A stretch of 64,000 nt of DNA from Neonectria sp. B-13 (lineage: Eukaryota > Ascomycota > Sordariomycetes > Hypocreales > Nectriaceae): contig NOKP01000018.1 of NCBI GenBank assembly GCA_002682825.1, forward strand, positions 46,962 through 110,961. Reading direction: 5' to 3'. Under the pieces are notes generated by a model. It was not told the DNA's origin. It searched no databases and saw nothing but the letters and a program-made list of their open reading frames with translations. A program made the translations under genes and the position numbers. Below, in pieces: positions 55,841 to 64,000 of this stretch. The first letter of the stretch is position 1. The number at the start of each line of letters is the position of its first letter.

Positions 55841-56913
55841 ATTTAGATATAATAGTCCTTAGTAGTATATACCTAGAGAAAGGGCTAAAGATTAAATAGT
55901 ATAAAAGAAAATAGAAAAAACAATAGTATAATAAGCTTAATACTTAAGCCTAAGGTAATAATAACTTAAGGAAATAAAAGTTTCTACTATAAAGTTAAGG
56001 TATAAGTTTTATTATCTTAATTAGCTAGAAAAGCTAGATCTTAAAAAAGCTAGATCTTAGAAAAGCTAGATCTTAGAAAAGCTAGATCTTAGAAAAGCTA
56101 GATCTTAGAAAAAACTAAAACCCTTTAGGATAAAAGCTTAACTAATCTTTATACTTTCTAGATTACTCTTTTATATTCTATTCAACCTTCTATATAAAAT
56201 AAAGACTATATAACTAATTATATAAAATAACTACCTTCTAAATTGCATTATAGCCTAATAAGCCCTTACTAAGCTATACCTATAGGCTCTTATATAATCT
56301 ATATAGTCTATTTTAAGTAGATTTAAGCCTTATTTTTAAGCTATAAATTATAGTTTAAAAGTTTAACCTATAAGATATAAAAAAGATTAAAACTAATTAA
56401 TACTCTAAGACTAAGGAATTAATCTAATTAATAATCTTTAATTATTATATTCTATTATAAGATAGAATCTAATCTAATAAAGTAATAGTCTAATAAATTA
56501 TAATAGAATAGGTATTTCTAAAAAGATTAGCTTTAAAGCTAGAAAGAAATAATAATACTATTAATATAGAAAAGAGGTTTATTAATAGTCTAAAGTATAA
56601 TAACTATATCTTATAGGTTATATAGCTAATAAGTAATACTATACTAACTAACCTATAACTAAAGGAGTAATACATTAGAAAGTAAGAGAATCCTACTATA
56701 TAGAGGGATTTAGCAGAGGGAGTTCTAGGAAGTCTAATAGTTATTCTTAGCATTAGTAGACTAATAGTAGCTATTATAGAAGGGGCAAAAGTTAATAATT
56801 AGGTTTAAAATCCAAAGATCTATCCTCTTATTAAGCTTAAGCAAAAGAAATATATAATTTAGTATAATTATAAATAAGTAGAAATAGTAGTTTAAATAGT
56901 AGTTTTAATAGTA
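55841..56913 (-). repeat. 1.05-kb repeat family, copy 4 (full length, inverted)
   Basis: Runs inverted from ATTTAGATATAATAGTCC to the mutated outer end AGTTTTAATAGTA. Contains five inverted 16-bp units (56027-56106). Strongly mutated. Confidence 0.8.
56027..56106 (-). repeat. 16-bp minisatellite in copy 4, five units
   Basis: Five tandem units of AGAAAAGCTAGATCTT, the inverse form. Confidence 0.9.
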
Positions 56914-58309
56914 ATTATAGTTTTATATATTATATTAAAGGATTAAATTATCTAATAATAAGAGTATCTTTTTTAACTTAAAGATATTTAACTTATTAGT
57001 TTTTCTAGCTAAAGTCTATTAATATTCTTTAATCTTTACTTAAGTAGCTTTAATATCTTTTTTATATTTCTTTAGAATTTATATTTTAGCTAAAATCTTA
57101 TCTTTTTTATCTTTAATATTATTTTAATTAATAAGTCTTTAAGTTAGAATCTTAACTTTAAGAAAAAGAATAGGTTCTTAGCTATAAAAAAGCTAAAAAA
57201 GAAAATAATTATATAATTCTTAGATTATTAATCTATCTATAAAAAGAACTAAATTAATTAAATCTACTTATTTCTTTAGCCTTTTAAGCTTCTTAAAATA
57301 ATTAATTATAAATATATATCTTATTTTAATTAGTCTATTAGACTTAGAGTTATAAAAAAAGATTTTAAATATCTTAATACTTAAGTCTTTTAATTTATTA
57401 AGAATCTCTTTAATAAGTTCCTTTTTATTATTAATAATAATCTTTATTAATATTTTATAATAATAAATAATTCTTTTTATAAATCTTTTAATATTAATAA
57501 TTATAAGATTATTAATAGTTATAATTTTTATTTATTCTATTAGATTATATTTAGCTTTTAAGAAAAACTTTATTTTTTTATTAAAAAGTAAATACTATTT
57601 ATTAATATAAATCTTTATTATTAAATATTAAAAAGTAATAGATTTAATCTATTTAATTATTTATTATATTATATATTCTTAATAGATTAAGTATTTTTAA
57701 ATAATTATTTTTAAAAAGTATTTAAAACTTTATTAAAAGTAATATTAAGAAATAATTTTTATTATAGTTTTTCTTTTTTTATAGTTTTTATAATAATAAT
57801 ATAAAATTATAAAATACTTTTAAAGATTATTATTATTAATAATTAATATAAAATTATTTTCTTTTTTTAGTTTTCTTTTTTAAATTTGATCTTTTTTAAT
57901 AAAAAACTATATTATTTTTATTTTTAGTTTTTTAAAATCCTTTATAAATATATCTTTAAATCTATATAAAAATATTAAATAATTAATTAAAATAAGCTAT
58001 TCTTTTTTATAATTATTTATAAAAATATTATCTTTTAATTTAAAAAGAATAAGATTAAAATAAATATTAATCTTATTTTTAATATTTATTTTAGCTTTTT
58101 AGTTTAAAAAGTTAAAAGATTTTTAATTCTTTTTTAATAAATTATTTATAATTATATTCTTTTTTTCTAAAATATATTTAATTATAAAACTAAAAAGTAA
58201 TAAATAGTTAAACTATTTAATAATTATAGTTTTTAATATATTATTTATTTAATTATTTACTTAATTAATTAATACTTTAAAGTCTATTTTTAAAATAAAT
58301 AAATAATAA

Positions 58310-59340
58310 TACTATTAAAACTATTATTTAAACTACTATTTCTACCTATCTATAATTATACTAAATAGTTATATATTTCCTTTGCTTAAGCTTAATAGGA
58401 GAATAGATCTTTAGATTTTAAACTTAATTATTAACTTTTGCTCTTTTTAATATCCTAGAACTCTCTTTGCTAAATCTCTTTATACTTTATAGCTAATATT
58501 AAAGATAACTATAGTAGGATTCTCTTAGTTTCTAATGTATTACTCTTTTAGCTATAAGTTAGTTAGAATAATATTATCTATTAACTATATAATCCATAGG
58601 ATAGAGATAAGGTTATATAGCTTCTTAAGGAACTTTTTCTCTATAGTAGTAATATTACTATTCCTTTCTAGCTTTAAAGCTAGCCTCTCTAAAAAGAGCT
58701 ATTCTATTATAATCTATTAGACTATTACTATATTAAGCTAGATTCTATCTTATAGTAGAATATTATAGCTAAAGACTATTAATTAGATTAATTTCTTAGG
58801 TCTAAAATAATTAATTATAGGCTATTTATATACTTTAAGCTAGACTTTTAAGCTATAATTTATAGTATAGAAATAAGGCTTAAATATTCTTTTAATTTAA
58901 TATATAAGTTATATGAGAGCCTATATGTATAGCTTAATAAGGGCTTATTGGGCTATAGTATGATTTAGATAGAAGTAGTTATCTTGTGTGATTGGTGGTA
59001 TGGTTGTTGTGTTATTTGGAAGGTTGGATGGAATGTAAAGAGGTAAGTAACCTAGAAAGTATAGAGGTTAGCTGGGCTTTTATCCTAAGGGGTTTTAGCC
59101 TTTTCTAAGGTCTAGCTTTTCCAAGATCTAGCTTTTCTAAGATCTAGCTTTTCTAGCTGATTAAGGCAGTAAAACTTATACTTTAACTTTATAGTAGAAA
59201 CTTTTATCTCCTTAAGTTATTATTACCTTAGGCTTAGGTATTAAGCTTATTATACTATTGTTTTTTCTATTTTCTTTTATACTGTTTAACCTTTAGCTTC
59301 TTCTCTAAGTATATACTACTAAGGACTATTATATCTAAAT
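58310..59340 (+). repeat. 1.05-kb repeat family, copy 5 (full length)
   Basis: Runs from TACTATTAAAACTATT to GGACTATTATATCTAAAT. Three 16-bp units. Patches near 58910-59040 keep TpG (TTGTGTGATTGGTGG). Confidence 0.8.
59107..59154 (+). repeat. 16-bp minisatellite in copy 5, three units
   Basis: Three tandem units of the AAGATCTAGCTTTTCT type, followed by AGCTGATTAAGG. Confidence 0.9.
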
Positions 59341-59343
59341 ATT

Positions 59344-59714
59344 ATATAGAAGGTTAAGTAGAATATAAAAGGCTTAAAAAGTATAAAGCTTTATAGGCTG
59401 GGCTTTTATCCTAAGGGGTTTTAGCCTTTTCTAAGATTTAGCTTTTCTAAGGTTTAGCTTTTCTAAGATCCAGCTTTTCTAAGATCTAGCTTTTCTAAGA
59501 TCTAGCTTTTCTAAGATCTAGCTTTTCTAGCTAATTAAAGTAGTAAAACTTATACCTTAACTTTATAGTAGAAACTTTTATCTCCTTAAGTTATTATTAC
59601 TTTAGGCTTAGGTATTAAGCTTATTATACTATTATTTTTTCTAGTTTCTTTTATACTATTTAACCTTTAGTCCCTTCTCTAAGTATATACTACTAAGGAC
59701 TATTATATCTAAAT
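59344..59714 (+). repeat. 1.05-kb repeat family, copy 6 (second part only)
   Basis: Follows directly on copy 5 in the same orientation and holds only the last 370 bp of the family, with six 16-bp units, ending again GGACTATTATATCTAAAT. Confidence 0.8.
59433..59528 (+). repeat. 16-bp minisatellite in copy 6, six units
   Basis: Six tandem 16-bp units, the longest array in the window. Confidence 0.9.
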
Positions 59715-60902
59715 ATATCTATTTTATTTAATACTTTTAGATTAAGTCTTTTAATTTTCTTTTTATAAAAGATCTTTATTATTAAGTTATTATTTATTAT
59801 TAAATAGTTTTTTAAAATAAGCTAAAAGTTATTATAGGATTTTATAAGTAATTTCTTTTAACTAATTATAATAAAATTAATTTTATATTATTAAGATAAT
59901 TTATTAAAATAAGTATTAAAAAAACTTAAATTAATTTATTTTATAATATTATTTATTTTAACTTTCTTAAATCTTTTTATCTTATAGAATAAATTAAAGT
60001 CTATTTAAATAGTCTTTATAACTTTATTAATAAGATTAACTAATTCTTTTACTATAAATTATTTAAACTTAAGATTAGTTATAATAATCTAAAGAATAAT
60101 AATTCTATATTTTTATAATTAAGATTCTTTATTTTAAGATTATTCTATTCTTAATTAATAAGATTAAATAAGAATTACTTTTAGATCTATTTTTTATAAT
60201 AGTTTTAATTATTTTTTAATCTTTTAGATTTATCTATTTAAGAATCCTAAGGATTATTATAAGCATAAATTAGTTTTATTTAACTTTTTTTAGTTTTTTA
60301 TTTATTTTTTACTTTTTAATTATAATTATATTAAAAGTAATATTATTATTTAAGATTTTAATAAATTTATTATAATTATCTTTATTAATTAGAATAATAT
60401 TAAACTTTATTATTCTATTAATTAAAAGATTCTTTTTAGAAAGTTTTATCTTTCTATTAGTTCTATTAATAATTATATCTTTAAATAGAAAGTTTTAACT
60501 TTTCTTTATAAAGTTAGTTATTAAATCTTATTCTTTTTAATTTAAATTCTAATTTTAAATAATAGATTTAAATATTAATCTATTAAGAAATCTTATAGTA
60601 AATAACTTTACGAACTTTCTTATTTATATAATAATAAGTTTTTTAACTTCTTTAAGAAATTCTATCTTTTAAATAAACTTAAGAAAAAGAATAGTTTTAT
60701 TTTATTTTATTTAAACTATATTAACTTTTAAATTAAAATTATAATAATTAGATCTTTTATTCTTTTTTAACTTATAGTATTAATTTAAAAAATAACTTAT
60801 AATATAATTATAAAAATACTTTAATTACTTTTACTTATAGTTAGTATTAATAAGAATATTTTAATTATTTATTATAAAGGATTTTATATATATAAAATAA
60901 TT

Positions 60903-61964
60903 CACTATTAAAACTACTATTTAGACTATTATTTCTACTTATCTATAATTGTACTAAATCATATATTTCCTTTGCTTAAGCTTAACAGAGGGATAGATCT
61001 TTAGATTTTAAACCTAATTATTGACTTTTACCCTCTCTAGCTTCCTAGAACTCCCTCTACCAAATCCCTCTATACTTTATAGCTAATGTTAAAGATAACT
61101 ATAGTAGGATTCCCTTGGTTTCTAATGTATTACTCCTTTAACTATAGGTTAGTTAGAATAATATTATCTATTAACTGTATAATCTATAGGGTAGAGATAG
61201 AGTTATATAGCTTCTTAAGGAACTCCTTCTCTACAGTAGTAATATTACTATTCCTTTCTAGCTTTAGAGCTAGCCTCTCTAGAAAGAGCTATTCTATTAT
61301 AATCCACTAGGCTATTACTATATTAAGCTAGATTCTATCTTATAGTAGGATATTATAGCTAAAGACTGCTAATTAGACTAATTTCTTAGGTCTAAAGCAA
61401 TTGATTATAGGCTATTTTATATGCTCTAGGTTAGACTTTTAAGTTACAATTTATAGTATAGAAATAAGGCTTAGATATTCTTTCAATTTGATATATAGGT
61501 TATATAAGAGCCTATGTGTATAGTTTGGCAAGGGCTTGCTAGGCTGTAGTGTGATTTAGATGGTAGTTATCTTGTGCGATTGGTAGTATGATTGTTATAT
61601 TGTTTAGAAGGTTAGATAGAATGTGAAAAGGTAACCTGGAAAGCATAGAGGTTACCTTGTAGGCTGGGCTTTTATCCTAAGGGGTTTTAGCCTTTTCTAA
61701 GGTCTAGCTTTTCTAAGATCTAGCTTTTCTAAGATCTAGCTTTTCCAAGATCTAGCTTTTCTAAGATCTAGCTTTTTTAGCTGATTAGAGCAGTAAAACT
61801 TATACCTTAACTTTATAGTAGAAACTTTTATCTCCTTGAGTTATTATTGCCTTAGGCTTAGGTATTAAGCTTATTATACTATTGTTTTTTCTACTTTCTT
61901 TTATACTATTTAACCTTTAGCCTCTTCTCTAGGTATATACTACTAAGGACTATTATATCTAAAT
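60903..61964 (+). repeat. 1.05-kb repeat family, copy 7 (full length)
   Basis: Runs from CACTATTAAAACTACTA to GGACTATTATATCTAAAT. Five 16-bp units. Less mutated than copies 1 and 4; short GC-richer patches occur at 61500-61670. Confidence 0.8.
61699..61778 (+). repeat. 16-bp minisatellite in copy 7, five units
   Basis: Five tandem 16-bp units between TTTTAGCCTTTTCT and AGCTGATTAGAGC. Confidence 0.9.
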
Positions 61965-62377
61965 AAGATCTATTTAAGTTTAAATATACTTTATTTTCCT
62001 TTAGAACTTATAAAATAAAAGAATAAGTATAATAATAAATAATATAATTTAAAGTTTAAGTATTTAATATTATTTTACTTTTTATAATAGTTTTAATTAA
62101 GCCTTATATTTCTTTTTTTACTAATTAATTTATTATTATTTTCTTAAGTCTATAGATCTAAAGTCTTTTTAAGAAGGTTTTAATCTTTTCTTTTTTCTAA
62201 TTCTTATTATCTTTTTATTTTCCTTATATTTAATAGTAATAGCTTAAAAGTATATTAATTAATCCTTTTAATTAATTAGATTAATTAACTTATTATTCTA
62301 TTATAATCTTTAAATTTAATAGTAAAAGAAGATAAGAAATAATACTTTAAATAGATAATAGTCCTTTAGTAAAATAT

Positions 62378-62431
62378 ATTTAGATATAATAGTCCTTAGT
62401 AGTATATACCTAGAGAAAAGGCTAAAGATTA
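62378..62431 (-). repeat. 1.05-kb repeat family, inverted terminal scrap
   Basis: About 54 bp of the inverted family end (ATTTAGATATAATAGTCC to GGCTAAAGATTAA). Confidence 0.7.
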
Positions 62432-62506
62432 ACTAATTTAATAAAATATATAGAAATATATTATATAAGTATTTTAATTAATTAGTTTAAAGCTATATTA
62501 AATAGT

Positions 62507-63510
62507 ATTTAGATATAATAGTCCTTAGTAGTATATACCTAGAGAAGAGGCTAAAGGTTAAATAATATAAAAGAAAATAGAAAAAATAATAGTATAATAG
62601 GCTTAATACTTAAGCCTAAGGTAATAATAACTTAAGGAGATAAAAGTTTCTACTATAAAGTTAAGGTATAAGCTTTATTGCCTTAATCAGCTAGAAAAGC
62701 TAGATCTTAGAAAAGCTAGACCTTAGAAAAGGCTAAAACCCCTTAGGATAAAAGCTTAGCCTATAAGGCTTTATACTTTTTAAATTACCTTTTCACATTC
62801 TATCTAACCTTTTAAATAATATAATAATTATACTACTAATTATATAAGATAACTACTTCTATCTAAATTATACTATAGCTTAATAAGCTCTTACTAAGCT
62901 ATATATATAGGCTCTTATATAATCTATATATTAAATTAAAAGAATATTTAAGCCTTATTTCTATACTATAAATTATAGCTTAAAAGTCTAGCTTAAGATA
63001 TATAAAATAGTTTATAATTAATTACTTTAGACCTAAGAAATTAGTCTAATTAATAGTCTTTAGCTATAATATTCTACTATAAGATAGAATCTAACTTAAT
63101 ATAGTAATAGCCTAATAGATTATAATAAAATAGCTCTTTCTAGAGAGGCTAGCTCTAAAGCTAGAAAGGAATAGTAATATTACTACTATAGAAAAAGAGT
63201 TTCTTAAGAAGCTATATAACCTTATCTCTACCTTATAAATTATATAGTTAATAGATAATATTGTTCTAACTAACTTATAGCTAAAGGAGTAATATATTAG
63301 AAACTAAGGGAATCCTATAGTTATCTCTAATATTAGCTATAAAGCATAGAGGGATTTAGTAGAGAGAGTTCTAGAAAGCCTAATAGTTGTTCTTAGTGTT
63401 AGTAGATAGAGAGGGCAAAAGTTAATAATTAGGTTTAAAAGTCAAAGATCTATCCCCTCTATTAAGCTTAAGCAAAGAAAACATATAACTGTTTAATATA
63501 ATTATAGATA
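62507..63510 (-). repeat. 1.05-kb repeat family, copy 8 (inverted, lacks last 35 bp)
   Basis: Inverted copy starting ATTTAGATATAATAGTCC, with only two 16-bp units (62693-62724), ending at AATTATAGATA where copy 9 begins head to head. Confidence 0.8.
62693..62724 (-). repeat. 16-bp minisatellite in copy 8, two units
   Basis: Two tandem inverse units, the shortest array. Confidence 0.85.
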
Positions 63511-63511
63511 A

Positions 63512-64000
63512 CACTGTTGAAACTACTGTTTGGACTACTGTTTCTGCCTATCCGCAATTGCGCTGAACAGTCACGTGTTTCCTTTGCTTGAGCTTAACGG
63601 GGGGATAGATCTTTGGATTTTGAACCTAATTATTGACTTTTGCCCCCTCCATAGAACTCCCTCCGCCAAATCCCTCCACGCTTCGTGGCCGATGTTAGAG
63701 ATGACCAGATTCTCTCGCTTTCCAATGCGTCACTCCTTCGGTTGCAGGTTGGTTGTCACAGCGTCGCTCATCAGCTGCATGACCCATGAGACACAGTCAT
63801 CGTGCTTCAGACTATCGATGAACCTCTTCTCTACATCGGTGGTATTGCCGTTCCTTTCTAGCTTCGAAGCTAGCCCCTCTAGAAAGACCTGTTCTATTGC
63901 AATCCACTGGGCTGTTGCTCTATCAGGCCGGATTCCATCTTGCAGCAGGATGCAACAACCAAAGACCGCCAACTGGACCAATTCCTTAGCCTTAGGGCAT
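63512..64000 (+). repeat. 1.05-kb repeat family, copy 9 (least mutated, cut by window end)
   Basis: Starts CACTGTTGAAACTACTG and has normal base composition (CpA, TpG and CpG all present) up to the window end. It serves as a near-ancestral reference for the other copies. A minus-strand frame at 63730-63981 is open here and broken in the mutated copies. Confidence 0.85.
63730..63981 (-). CDS. Short open frame inside the repeat, possible captured or element-encoded C-terminus
   Basis: On the minus strand of the unmutated copy the frame reads LVQLAVFGCCILLQDGIRPD, AQWIAIEQVFLEGLASKLE, KRFIDSLKHDDCVSWVMQ and ends NLQPKE. It is open upstream almost to the window end, so it may be the 3' part of a longer frame. 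Composition and residue mix look protein-like rather than random. No family recognised. In copies 3, 5 and 7 the same place is riddled with TA-type stops. Could be an element gene, a captured host exon, or chance. Confidence 0.35.
   Translation of the reverse strand: MVQLAVFGCCILLQDGIRPDRATAQWIAIEQVFLEGLASKLERNGNTTDVEKRFIDSLKHDDCVSWVMQLMSDAVTTNLQPKE

Larger units (their letters stand above)
48601..64000. other. AT-rich, RIP-mutated repeat block
   Basis: 15.4 kb with very few CpA, TpG or CpG dinucleotides over most of its length and no long open frame. Comparison of repeat copies inside the block shows changes that are almost all C-to-T or G-to-A. For example, CACTGTTGAAACTACTG at 63512 and 50148 reads TACTATTAAAACTATT at 58310. 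That is the mark of repeat-induced point mutation. The block is made of nested repeats listed separately. Stretches not assigned to a copy (51196-55840, 56914-58309, 59715-60902, 61965-62377) are probably mutated transposon interiors; no protein family can be read from them. Confidence 0.85.

Noticed and set aside
48601..64000. Mitochondrial DNA or centromere
   Set aside because: AT content would allow either, but within-window copies show directed C-to-T change from normal nuclear sequence, which RIP explains better; no mitochondrial genes seen.

Overview
The window reads as nuclear DNA of a filamentous ascomycete (Pezizomycotina, probably a Sordariomycete; the species cannot be told). Genes carry short 49-115 bp introns with GT..AG ends. 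Families are typical of these fungi: a cutinase-type transcription factor, a LaeA-like methyltransferase, an SNG1/DUF3533 membrane protein, an HMT1-type ABC transporter and a CRH-type GH16 enzyme. The last 15.4 kb is extremely AT-rich with the C-to-T / G-to-A signature of repeat-induced point mutation (RIP).

1-22.4 kb: a metabolic neighbourhood in partial decay. Genes that look intact are a truncated Zn2Cys6-type regulator, an amidohydrolase, an aromatic aminotransferase, a secreted beta-propeller lactonase, a secreted BBE-type FAD oxidoreductase and a LaeA-like methyltransferase with nine exons. Between them lie broken copies of an AMP-binding CoA ligase, an S15/CocE-type hydrolase, an aromatic FAD monooxygenase, a Dabb-domain protein, a cytochrome P450 and a glutathione S-transferase. 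This set of enzyme classes suggests a former secondary-metabolite or aromatic-degradation cluster. That is inference from family content; no product can be named.

23-48 kb: ordinary gene space, with an SNG1-like protein, a small four-span membrane protein, an HMT1-like ABC transporter, a conserved basic/acidic probable nuclear protein, an RraA/HMG-aldolase-like gene with a frame-breaking deletion, a ZIP zinc transporter, a 1286-residue intronless protein of unknown function, a DUF1993 protein and a GPI-type GH16 cell-wall enzyme. Exon maps were worked out by hand and keep the reading frame.

48.6-64 kb: an AT-rich block with no intact gene. It is a nest of repeats. At least eight full or partial copies of a roughly 1.05 kb element lie in both orientations, each carrying a 16-bp minisatellite of 2-6 units where that part is present. 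A 685-bp structure with 163-bp direct terminal repeats (candidate TRIM) splits one copy. Some patches (49.5-49.7, 50.15-50.45 and 63.5-64.0 kb) are far less mutated, so the ancestral sequence can be compared with its mutated copies inside the window.
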